Assembly (NCBI GenBank): GCA_033220425.1
Contig: CM065648.1
Location: 2,666,001-2,730,000, forward strand
Source: Lepraria neglecta
Lineage: Eukaryota; Ascomycota; Lecanoromycetes; Lecanorales; Stereocaulaceae
Length of the DNA: 64,000 nt
Direction: 5' to 3'
Both the position numbers and the translations under genes were made by a program. Position 1 is the first letter of the stretch. Every line of letters begins with the position of its first letter. Shown here one piece after another: positions 23,326-32,728 of this stretch. Below the pieces are notes generated by a model. It did no database searches and had not been told where the DNA came from. It saw nothing but the letters and a program-made list of their open reading frames with translations.

Positions 23326-23757
23326 TCATTTCATAGCGCATGAAATGCATCGGTAACACCGATCAACAGGAATTGCTGTTCTAGCACTTCCCGCAGTACA
23401 GGGACTGAGACAAGCTGCTAGTAAGATCCTCGAGTTCAACGACCTTTTCTTGAGAAGTCCTTCCAATTTGGAGAGAACGGTATGTAAGTTGTTCACATCC
23501 CGCTGCATTTGCGCAATGGAATTTGCCAAGAGTTTTTGGAGCGTCTGCTGTGGTGGGACAATGTTTTTATGGTCTTGTACTTGTACTTCTAGCTCTTTTA
23601 GAAGATCTATGAAGGCTTGTAGTTGCTCCATCAGGCTTTCGATATCCTTTAGAGCATCTTTAAATTTGTCACGGAGGTTGTAGATAATCTTCGTGCTCGC
23701 CGCGACAACTCCGCTCACTGTCATTATGCTGGCAGTGAACGAAAGAGGATCTATCAC
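23326..23757 (-). pseudogene. STAND/HeLo-like N-terminal domain, truncated
   Basis: The frame starts MIDPLSFTASIMTVSGVVAA, the typical opening of fungal N-terminal domains of STAND/NLR-like proteins (HeLo-like and azaphilone-cluster L N-domain group), and continues with long amphipathic helices to about residue 105. Such domains normally precede a NACHT or NB-ARC ATPase and repeats, or a prion-type signal. Here the homology fades, the C-terminal tail is Cys-rich and unrelated, and no ATPase follows. It looks like a fossil fragment of a larger gene. Confidence 0.55.
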
Positions 23758-24302
23758 GAATCATGGGGACCCAAAATGTGTCCGGTTTTTCTATAAGTAA
23801 TTGAAAGCAGTATATACTCGAAAGCGATGTATACTCAAATACTTAGGTAGAAAAAAGTCTCATGACGAACCAAGCTTACAAGCGTCATAGAGAATGACCG
23901 CTTAAAGTCTTGATGATTGAGAATCTTGCAGCCTTGCAGCCTTGCAGTTGGTCGGGCGCATGCATTGCACGGCAAGGACCCAATCGTGTATGTCGCCAAG
24001 ATTTCCCCACTCTGAGAGGGGAGAGCTTGCTTTTTGATTCGGTAGCCTGATGTGCGGTCAGGCGTGCACTTGGCATGCTCTTGGGCCCAATACCTATGCG
24101 AAAATATTTCCGTTATCGTCAAAATTGTCACAAAATTTAGACAGAGACTCAGACAAAATGGGCGCAGGTGGCCAAGTTCCGAAGGTCGGATGCCAGCTAT
24201 GTGAGGACAGAGCTGTGCTGACATAGAGCTACATCCGAGTAGTTGGTTGCTCATTGGTGACTGGATTTGGAAAGTTGATGGCAAACCCCGAGCAGCCACG
24301 TA
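23758..24302. other. Intergenic
   Basis: A long minus-strand frame (24299-23835) lacks an ATG near its start and any domain. A small CTTGCAGCC tandem of about 2.6 copies lies around 23930. Confidence 0.45.
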
Positions 24303-26089
24303 TCAAACCTCGCCATCTACCACATCAAGCTTGAATCCACCTACACACCCTTTCTGAAATAACCCCTCCGGATCATACCTCCTACTCACTCCCTGCAAGA
24401 ACCGCCAATTCTCCTCACCATACCCTACAAATGGCCTCTGCCACTCCGCGCAATAGTTTAGGAATCGATAAGGATGGCCCGTTTTATTAGCCGTTGCAAA
24501 GGCGTCAATCTGCTCAACGGTGCGGCGGGTTATCGTCTTGACGAAATCATCATCTCGGCGTTCGTCCCAATTGACCGTGAAGATCACGATAACGAGAGAC
24601 TCATGAGTGCAGTCGTGCAGACCTAGCGGATTGGCATCGCCCTTACGTACCCAGTCCGATAGAAGCGGTTGTAGGACGACCGTCCAGAGCAAACCTTTTA
24701 CGTTGACACGGCGAATCGAGGCGATAGCATCGCAATAGGCGGTGTGCGCAGCAGAGATGGTGGCGGGGTCATTTTTGATAGTCGTAGTGGCAAAGACCTG
24801 GCGCCTGCCCGGGGGGTTCAGCGCATTCATCTCGTCGGTCGCGCTGGTAAGGCTGCGGACCTTGCAGGTACTCCAGAGGCGCCAAAGCGATGAGAACGAA
24901 GAAGTCCTCCAGCAGGTGGGCCATTTTTTCTCGTTCTCGGGGAGCTTGGTGTAGACGAGATTCACAGAGATGGCCTGGACGCCGAGCTTCGGAATATAAG
25001 AGAAGCAGGCGAGAGGACCGGCGGCGTGGTTGTCATATGTGGTGCGAGGATCGCTCGCATCTGCTCTGCTGACAAATTCGTGGAAAGCTGCGAGGACTTT
25101 GGTGGCTTGGAAGGCGGGCATATAGAGGAAGCCGCTCCAGATTTTGGTGGAGGGGAAACTGCGGGCCGTAAAGCGTGTGACGATGCCAAAGTTGTTGGAG
25201 CCGCCTTTGAGGGCACGCCAGAGGTCGGAATTATTTGATGCGGAGGCTGTGGTGACGTTGCCGGAGGCGAGGACGATTTCGTAGCTGAGGATATTAGAAC
25301 AGACTAGGCCGAAGCGGGGGGAGAAGAAGGAAAGACCACCTGTTTGTGCCTTTGTGTCAGCTATAGCACAATGGAACAGTGGAGACGTTGGCCGGGGCCC
25401 CAGGGGTCTGACTCGTAATCAAAGTGGGAAAGATTGGCGAGAATAGACGTGAAAAGCAGAAGCTTACCACCCAAAGTCAAGCCGCCCACCCCAACAGCAG
25501 AGTTCCTGCCTCCAACAACAGTAAGACCCTTCTCGTCCAGAACTTTAGAAACATCCATCCACTTAGCACCAGTTCCTATGACCACGCTCGATCCATCCTC
25601 AGAGGGTGTCACCTCGCAAAAGAGACGAAGATCAATCACAACACCTCCCTTGATGCTCGCAGCACCAGCAATCGGAGAGTGGCCACCGCTGCGAACAGCG
25701 AAAAGTCCTTCGGCTTTTCCCTGGCCAACTTGCTTTCTTTGTCTGTCATACTCGCGCTTAATGACTTTGACGGCTGTGCAGAGCTGCTGAACGTCGCGGG
25801 CTCGGAGGACACATGCTGGGATCACTTCGCACTCCTGCTGAGCCCAGTAGGAATTCATCGACTGCTCGAAGGCAGCAGCGTCGTGCGGGAGGACGACGCT
25901 GTCGGGCAGTGCCGATGCAAGACTTTTGCTGAGCATGGTAGGCTCTGGTAAGCTGTTCATGAGGTCCAGCTGGTCAGACGTCTTGACAGCTTGTAGAGTT
26001 TGAGAAGTTCGTTGACGACGCATGATGAAGATGGAGAAGATGATGAGGAGCGTCGTTGCGGTAGATGCAGCAAGCAGCTGAGAGTCCAT
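24303..26089 (-). CDS. BBE-like FAD-linked oxidoreductase, N-terminally membrane anchored
   Basis: Exons 26089-25468 and 25339-24303 with a 128-base intron (GTAAGC to CAG); the join gives LTLGGGLSFFSPRFG, a conserved block of FAD-linked oxidases (PCMH fold). 552 aa. The N-terminus has a hydrophobic anchor (LLAASTATTLLIIFSIFIM). The flavin-linking histidine is in RSGGHSPIAG, FAD contacts include VVGGRNSAVGVGG, and the C-terminal BBE box ends YDPEGLFQKG. Such enzymes oxidise alcohols, amines or tailoring substrates of secondary metabolism with O2; the substrate is unknown. Around 24880-24935 the encoded text is odd (KKWPTCWRTSSFSSLWRLW) while another frame reads like the family (HLLEDFFVLIALAPLE), which suggests two compensating indels. 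The next gene shows no metabolic cluster. Confidence 0.82.
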
Positions 26090-26460
26090 GTTGAGTGTTC
26101 GCACTGAGATCCGCAAGAAGGCAGGTCATCAGGAGCTGAAGGCGTCAGCCTCTCATAAAGTGACGGAGGCGGTATTGGTACAAGAAGCGGGACAGCTGAG
26201 GAGGTGTGATAAAACAGAATTAATCTATGTAAGTAGTCAGGGATATAGCGTATTATGGATCGGAGCTGTCGTACATACATAGGTCGGGGCATTACGAAGC
26301 AAACAAGACCAGCTTTTAAATAATCGACCCTTCGGATTTAAGGCGGAAGAATTCAAATCTGATATTGCAAACCGTTAGCGCTTACGCTAAACTATCTAGT
26401 ACCGGCACACGGGAAAGCTAACGATTAGACTGAACACGCCATAGCCTCGTCGTGTTAAAA
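26090..26460. other. Intergenic, promoter of the FAD oxidase
   Basis: No gene. AT content rises towards the mariner remnant. Confidence 0.4.
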
Positions 26461-27420
26461 ATACTTTGCAAAGTGGGGCACCCTAAGACCCCCCTAAGCA
26501 AGCCCCAAAACTAGCCCCTAAAATAGGCCCCACAACCATCAAATCCTTCTACTTACACCACCAATACCATCTTCCTGCCCCCGTCTAGCACCCCCAATAT
26601 GCCTCGAGAGACCCGATATAATATATACGATACCCCCCAAAAGGAGAAAGTCCAGGGCGCTCACGAGTACTGCGTCGCTAAGGGCTTCCCCCACAACGTA
26701 TCCGATGTCTCCAATTTCTTCGGGGTCAAAGACCGTTTCGGGTACGATTTAATCCAACCAGGCGCATTATCACGCACCAAAGCACATCAAGAGGGCAATA
26801 AAACTCAGGGGCGAAAACAAAAGCTCTCAGGGGCTGATGTACGCGAAACAGACCACTTATTAGAGGAGTCGAGGGTCGGAATAGAGGCCAAAGGTATGAG
26901 CTGGGACGCTGTCGCTTGGACCTTAGATCGGGACGTTTCGGGGCAAACCCTACGCCAAACGATAGGCCAGTGCCTCCAATATGGCAAATACAAGGCAGTT
27001 ATAAAGGAATGGGCCCCGGAGCCCCTAAATAAGAAGCGCAAAAAGTGGTCTAAGGATATGTACGCTAAATATCCTAAACCCGAGGATTGGTATAGGGTAC
27101 GATTTAGTGACGAGATGCACTGTGGCTATGGCCCCAAAGGGCACTTATGGATTATACGTAAACAGGGCAATCAGATGCGCTATAGGCACGACAATATCCA
27201 ATATAGAGACCCTCCCCCCAAAAAGATTCCCCGCGAGTACACGCCTGGGGCGCTATTGGGTACAATTTCAAGTCGCCCTTAATATTCTACGAGGTCCCCG
27301 GCAATTCTAATGGGGCTATAACCCATAAGGTCTATATTGAGCAGATTTTAGAGGTGGAGGTACGCAAATGGATCGAAAGGGGGACGATTTCGTGCTAGAA
27401 GAGGACGGTGCTTCGGGGTG
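26461..27420 (+). mobile_element. Tc1/mariner-like DNA transposon remnant (DDE_3 type)
   Basis: The left edge near 26461 carries TTTGCAAAGTGGGGCACC, resembling fungal mariner termini; the exact end is uncertain. From 26599 a transposase frame reads MPRETRYNIYDTPQKEKV with a helix-turn-helix-like N-terminus and the first catalytic aspartate in RVRFSDEMHCGYGPKG. The frame changes near 27250 and again near 27385, where [12 protein letters not shown] carries the second aspartate. The region of the third acidic residue is missing or scrambled, because unlike GC-rich DNA starts at about 27421. Inactive: two frame changes plus loss of the 3' part. Confidence 0.8.
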
Positions 27421-28033
27421 TAGTAGGGGCCCTCGAGCCCGAAAGAATAATCCTCGTCAGCAAAATCGAACGTGGCCCGAACGTGGCCCCAGAAGCCCGA
27501 CATGCGCCCGGGGCCGTACGGGCGCCTCACCCAGAAACCGGTCCGACGTGCGCTCGGGGCCACGCCAATCACGCCTAAGGGCGCCCCGTGCATGCCCCGG
27601 GCCAACTTTTAATTAGTATAAGAGAGCGGCGGAAACCCCCTGACTAGTCTTGCAGCCACCCATGGCAGCGACCCTTGGCTAGTCCCCGTAGTCCCTTGGT
27701 AAGCCCCCACGGGCGCATACTGCTGCACCCTAAACAGGTGTCGCGCACCGCTGTCGCACCGTTGTCGCAACCCCTGGGCGCATCACCCCCGCGAGAAAAT
27801 CGCCCGAATCAATCGATTCCAGCACCGCGTTGGGGGTAACCCCGGGGCTGCTCCAGGGGGTGCTCCCGAGTGCTCCGGTCGATCATCGAACATCAAAAAA
27901 AATCATATAGGGCTGAAAACACGTGACTTGGCCCGAGGGGCACTCAGGGCGTCTGGGGCCCCCGAAGCAGCTCGTGCTTTGGCCCGGGGCTGCTGGGGCC
28001 GGGTTCGAATTTGCTGACGAAAAGGGACTACTA
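27421..28033. mobile_element. GC-rich element with imperfect inverted ends
   Basis: This 613-base block is far richer in G and C than its flanks. The left part contains CGTCAGCAAAATCGAAC and GTGGCCC (about 27454-27480). The right end, read on the minus strand, has CGTCAGCAAATTCGAAC and CGGCCCC, and the extreme ends read TAGTAG and CTACTA. It carries no coding frame with a domain. A non-autonomous DNA element inserted into the mariner gene would explain this. Alternatively the left match includes mariner transposase sequence and the symmetry is partly chance. The right end holds a box-B-like GGGTTCGAATT. Confidence 0.45.
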
Positions 28034-28475
28034 GCCCTCTTCTCTCCCCTCCTTAAGACTTAGTTTTAATATAATTCATTACTATATATACGATTTCATA
28101 TTACTATAAACTCCTATCTAGCCTTATAGGCTGATATAATATATATACTAGAAGGAGAGGTTCTAGAAGGCTTAACAGGCTGGTATAGATAAGATTATTA
28201 CGTATACTGGGATAAAATAGGCGAGATTATTATATAGACTAGGAGGAGGAGAGGAGATAGCGGCGCACTATCGACATTTATATCCTACCTCGAGGCTATC
28301 TTCTAGGCCTTGACTGAAGGCGCTTAGAAGGTAGGTAAGCTTTATCACCTTGAAGGGTGATGCAGCACCCTGGTAGGGTGGTGGATCACCCTAAAAGCGG
28401 CGGCTTCGGGGGAGCGCTGACTGAGTTGGGGGCAGATTTCTGTCGCGTTGGTTTGCCAAGCCTCGCGTAAATGTG
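28034..28475. repeat. AT-rich, TA-rich repeat relic and small palindromes
   Basis: From about 28040 to 28260 the sequence is dense in TATA, ATAT and TAG, as in repeats hit by repeat-induced point mutation. It joins the GC-rich block sharply. At 28355-28395 two short palindromic units occur, AGGGTGATGCAGCACCCT and AGGGTGGTGGATCACCCT. No gene. The last part is the 5' flank of the ARC1 gene. Confidence 0.5.
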
Positions 28476-28664
28476 ATGTTGACTCAAAGTTCCGCTGCTC
28501 GACCTTTAAACCACAGATTTGCCCACATCCATTCCTTGAGACCCAACACAAAGCTGGCGCATTTTGGAATCTTCCCCCGCCAGCTTCGTTATCGTATTCC
28601 ACGAATCTCACGACCCTCTCTAGCTTTGCGCCCACAACGCGCAGCCTTGTACTTTCCATACACC

Positions 28665-30011
28665 ATGTCTACATCCACCTCGCCCAAAGACCTAATAACT
28701 TTCCTCCACTTCTCCTTTCCCTCCGCCATTCCAGATACAACTACAGAGTCTGATCTACCCACTACATCACACGCACTCTATCCCTCCACCACCTACACCG
28801 ATCCCGAAAAAGTCGAAATATCACAATGGCTCACCACCTCTGCCCGACTGGCTGTACCCGACGAAGACGAAGCAAAGCACGCTGAGCGTCTAGGCTCGCT
28901 CAACCTACATCTCTCTACTTGCACGACGTTACTGGGTAGCAAGCCCTCAGTGGCTGATGCTGCACTCTACTATAGACTTGCGCCTGCGGTGAAGGGGTGG
29001 AGTACGGAGGAGAGGACAGGCGAGAAAGGCTATCATCATATTGTGCGGTATATCGACTTTGTGCAGAGTGCATCTTTGTTCGGGCTGTCGATTCCGGCGG
29101 ATGAGAAGGTCAACGTCGATGTCAATGATGTCAAATTCGTCCACAAGCCAATAGATCCAAAAGAAGAGAAAGAGCGGAAAAAGAAAGAGAAAGTAGCCGC
29201 CGCCGCAGGTTTGGACGGGCAGACACCCCTCGTCGTCGGTAGAGGAAAAGAGAAGGGACAGGATACCGCCAAGTCGAAAGAACAGCCGTCAGAAGAGACC
29301 GCCAAAGCAGCTACTTCGAACGACGCCACCGCCCAGCCCTCGAAAAAGGAAAAGAAAGAAAAAGCCCCCAAACAAGCTAAACAGGCACCAAATGAAACGC
29401 CACTATCTCCCCACCTCATCGATCTCCGCGTCGGCCACATCCTGAAAGCCATCCCCCACCCCGACGCCGACTCTCTCTACGTCTCCACCATCGCTTGTGG
29501 GGACGCCCCTGGCATAAAAGATACATCCGAGTACGAAGGCCAGGTCGTCCGGACCGTCTGCTCTGGCTTGAATGGACTTATACCGCTAGAGGAGATGCAA
29601 GGCCGGAAAATCATCGCCGTATGCAACCTCAAGCCCGTCAAAATGCGCGGCATTACCTCCGCAGCTATGGTTCTCGCCGCCTCGCCGCGTTTAAAAGAGG
29701 GGGAAGAAGACCACCATGCGGGGCCAGTGGAATTGGTCAATCCACCGGAAGGAGCCCAGGCGGGAGAGAAGGTTTGTTTTCAGGGGTGGGAGGGCGAGCC
29801 GGAGGGCATGCTGAATCCGAAGAAGAAGGTTTGGGAAGCTTTGCAGCCTGGCTTTACTACGACTGGGGGGTTGGAGGTTGGGTTTGAGGCGGGAGGTGTG
29901 GAGGCTTTGAAGGGGGTGGAAGGGGAGAAGGGGGAGGGGGTTAGGTTGTTGGTTACAGGGAGTGGAGGGAAGTGTACGGTGAAGAGCTTGAAGGGGGCGA
30001 CTGTGCGGTAG
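28665..30011 (+). CDS. ARC1: tRNA-aminoacylation cofactor Arc1 (EMAPII-like tRNA-binding protein)
   Basis: Single exon, 448 aa from MSTSTSPKDLITF. Residues 1-170 form the GST-like adaptor domain that docks on methionyl- and glutamyl-tRNA synthetases. Residues 170-245 are a Lys/Ala-rich linker (KERKKKEKVAAAA, KKEKKEKAPKQAKQ) that helps bind tRNA. The C-terminal OB-fold domain has IDLRVGHILKAIPHPDADSL and VCNLKPVKMRGITSAAMVLA. It gathers synthetases and tRNA in the cytosol. The same frame stays open for 63 more codons up to an ATG at 28476, and that extension is Arg-rich with almost no acidic residues (see findings). AT-rich relics end about 200 bases upstream. Confidence 0.9.
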   Translation: MSTSTSPKDLITFLHFSFPSAIPDTTTESDLPTTSHALYPSTTYTDPEKVEISQWLTTSARLAVPDEDEAKHAERLGSLNLHLSTCTTLLGSKPSVADAALYYRLAPAVKGWSTEERTGEKGYHHIVRYIDFVQSASLFGLSIPADEKVNVDVNDVKFVHKPIDPKEEKERKKKEKVAAAAGLDGQTPLVVGRGKEKGQDTAKSKEQPSEETAKAATSNDATAQPSKKEKKEKAPKQAKQAPNETPLSPHLIDLRVGHILKAIPHPDADSLYVSTIACGDAPGIKDTSEYEGQVVRTVCSGLNGLIPLEEMQGRKIIAVCNLKPVKMRGITSAAMVLAASPRLKEGEEDHHAGPVELVNPPEGAQAGEKVCFQGWEGEPEGMLNPKKKVWEALQPGFTTTGGLEVGFEAGGVEALKGVEGEKGEGVRLLVTGSGGKCTVKSLKGATVR

Positions 30012-30580
30012 ATGAGTTGTAGATAGAGAAGAATGATTTTCAAAAAAAAAAATGCGTGAATCAATTGAACTACGTTCTGAATGCCCTCAATCCTGACGGC
30101 TTATGGGAGCTATTGTCCCTTTGACTTTGCATCTTTCAGCTCCTGGTAAGCACGGATTGCCACAAATTGGGCTTCTCTGAACCGAAGAATCCCTCGCTCT
30201 CTGCCCTTAGAGCAGAAAAACTGTCAACTTCCTGCTTCGCTAGAGCAGGATGTCCCAACTTTCTGACCCGCTGGAGCGGAAATCTCGCAACTTTCTACAA
30301 CACTCAAGCAAAGATGTCTGAATATCCTGCTACTCTCAAGCAAATCCAGCACCACGAAGTTCAAAAGGTAGAAAGAGAGGAACCTCAAATAGGCATAACC
30401 TATCATCTTGAAATTGCTCCCTCGCATCTGGAAGTTGGAGCATCATGGCAGACGTGAAGACAGATTTAGTGCAACGCGACTATATACAAGCATCCCATTC
30501 CCATCCCTATCACGTCAACTCCGCTATTCCATCCATCCCAGACCAATCCCTCATCGCTCAATATTCGCCCAAAACTCCTG
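30012..30580. repeat. Intergenic with a short-period degenerate tandem repeat
   Basis: At about 30205-30350 a unit near 31 bases repeats 4 to 5 times: AGAGCAGAAAAACTGTCAAC, AGAGCAGGATGTCCCAAC, GGAGCGGAAATCTCGCAAC, then CTCAAGCAAAGATGTCTGAA. Copies are diverged. No gene; it lies between convergent genes. Confidence 0.6.
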
Positions 30581-32193
30581 CTAATACCCATCCAACCCCC
30601 CATGCTCATAAGCATCACCAGTCATCTGCCTCACAGGCGCCCCATTAGCACCAGCGCTAGTATTCCCCGTCAAGCCAGCCTTATAAACCTGACTCTCAAT
30701 ATTCGCCCACAAGCCCATCACGTCGGCGTCTAATACGAACACACCAATCGTCAGCTCCTCATCTCTTTATCCAAAACCGTCCCAATGCTCTCAGAATGCA
30801 AAAGTAGGAACAGCGCACTCACCAGCAAAAGGCAAGATCTGACTCGCAATAATCCCACCAACACCATTCTCCCTATCCGCCCACCAAAACAAATTCGGCA
30901 ATCCAGCCCACCAACCCGTATTCTTCCCCCTACCCGTCGCACCCTCATGTATAGTCAACATGAACGTCAAACCCCACCCCTGCGGCTGCTCGGGCGGCTG
31001 CGGGTAAAGCTGCGGAATATCATTCGTATACGTGACTTTAGCAGCCTTGATAGCCTTGCGTCCGAAATCCGGGAACTGGGGGATCTGATTCGTGAACATT
31101 TCCTCAATGGACGTCTTTGCCAGAATGCGATGATGCGTAGTGGGCGAAAGGCCATCGTTAAGGAGTGTAGCGATGATTTGCACGTAGTCCGTGGGGCGTG
31201 CGAAACAGCCTGCGCCAGCGCTGTTGTAGACGGAGGGGATTTCCGCGGGGGAGACGAAGAGGGGCCGGCGGTAGAGGTGGTCGCGGGACCGGATCTTGGG
31301 GCCTTCGGGCGTCATGGTTTTTTGGTGCATGTGGGCTAGTTGGTGGCGCATTTGGGGGGTGGGGAACATGGAGATGTTGTGTAGGCCGAGGGGGGCGAAG
31401 ATGTGGGTTTGGAAGTATTCGTTTAGGGATATGCCGGAGATACGCTCGATGAGGGTGCCGGCCCAGTCGACGCCGACCTGGTGGTGAAGAATGTGTTAGT
31501 ATTGTGGGTCGGAGGGGATGGAGGTTACGCACTCCGTAGCTCCAGTCTGTGCCTGGTTCGTAGAGTAGGGGTTGAGTTAGGATTCCGCTGGGGTGAGCGT
31601 CGAACTCGTCGATACCAGCAGGTTGACCGTATAACTTGATCTTCTCGTTGAAGAAGGTATACCTGTCGTTTGCGAGTCAATATTAGCTTGCCAGTGCGTT
31701 TCCGCGTACGGAATGACGGTGTCGTACTCGAAGCCAGCTTTGGTAGTTGTTAGTAGAGGCTGTTGATATGCACACAGCTAGACATCATACCAGTATGGGC
31801 CAACAGCATCCGCATAGTGATGCGGTTCTTCTTCTCTACGGTCTCCACCTTGCCATTCTGAATGCTCTTCAAGATACGGACGGTCTTAAGCTCAGGGGCG
31901 TATCGTTCCAGCGCATCGGCATCATCAAGGAGAAGCTTTCCCTGCTCGTTCAGCTGCATAGCAGCAATGCTGCCGATCATCTTTGTGCATGATGCGATCC
32001 AAAAGACGTTCTCAAGAGTCATAGGTTCATTGGTGTCAACGCCTCGTTTGCCGCTGGCATGTGAGAAGAGCGCCCTTCCGAATCTGTCGACGACGACGGC
32101 AACACAACCTGGGATTTTGTTCGGGTCGGCGGTCACCTCGTCCATCGACTTGGCGATGGCCGCCTTGGCCTGGTCGGAGAGTTGTTCTGCCAT
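30581..32193 (-). CDS. Class C beta-lactamase / esterase-like serine hydrolase with a 10-base microexon
   Basis: Five exons: 32193-31791, 31737-31728, 31662-31533, 31477-30823 and 30729-30581, total 448 aa. Introns 31738-31790, 31663-31727 (GTACGA), 31478-31532 (GTGCGT, ACTAAC branch) and 30730-30822 (GTGAGT, CTGAC branch). The nucleophile motif is WIASCTKM (S68-x-x-K71). The splice across the 10-base exon gives AHTAGFEYTFFNEK, which fits the conserved HTxGF block of fungal members. Later blocks are EPGTDWSYGVGVDWAGTLIE and VYNSAGAGCFARPTDY. No signal peptide. Fungal members include lactone or ester hydrolases and transesterases near polyketide genes (LovD-like), but no cluster is seen, so the substrate is unknown. 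Confidence 0.88.
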
Positions 32194-32728
32194 TTTGCTT
32201 TAAGTATAGCTTTCAATTGTAACGTTCAATATTGTGTAGAGACACGACGTGTTAAGTAGGGAGGTGGCAAGCTCTTTAAAGAATGACATGTGGAGAAGCT
32301 GAGCTCCCTTGAAGCTCCCGTTCCACCGCGCGTGTTCTAGACCATTAACCCTTCGATGTCCGCTGCATGTTGCACGTCACCGTAGATCTTTGCGGGGTAG
32401 CTCCACTCCAAAAACATATCAAACATTGGTCAGCGGGGCAGTGGAAATTCAACGTAATGCAAGCCTCGAGGCTTGGAAGCCATTTCTTTAAGGATAGCAG
32501 CATTCCTCTTTCGGGTAATTGAAATCATCCGCTGCGGCAGTGCTCCCAAAGCCAAGTAGTCCAATCGCGACATTCAACAATAAGACCTCTGGACCCTCAA
32601 AATGTTGATGAGATGCGGCTTGAAGAAGATAATCATCGCGAAAGAAGGTCATGCAGCAAGGAAAGCAATGAGTTCACGTAGAGACAAATTGCAATGTAGG
32701 CACGCGAGAATTCAAGTCTATTGTTAAA
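32194..32728. other. Intergenic
   Basis: Upstream region of the beta-lactamase-like gene and 3' flank of the TMEM19-like gene. Nothing else seen. Confidence 0.45.

Noticed and set aside
23835-24299. Minus-strand frame of 154 codons
   Set aside because: It starts at a non-ATG codon, has no domain and no splice support, and its composition looks non-coding.
28000-28021. GGGTTCGAATT as part of a tRNA gene
   Set aside because: No matching A box, acceptor stem or anticodon arm could be laid out around it; noted only as a box-B-like motif in a repeat.
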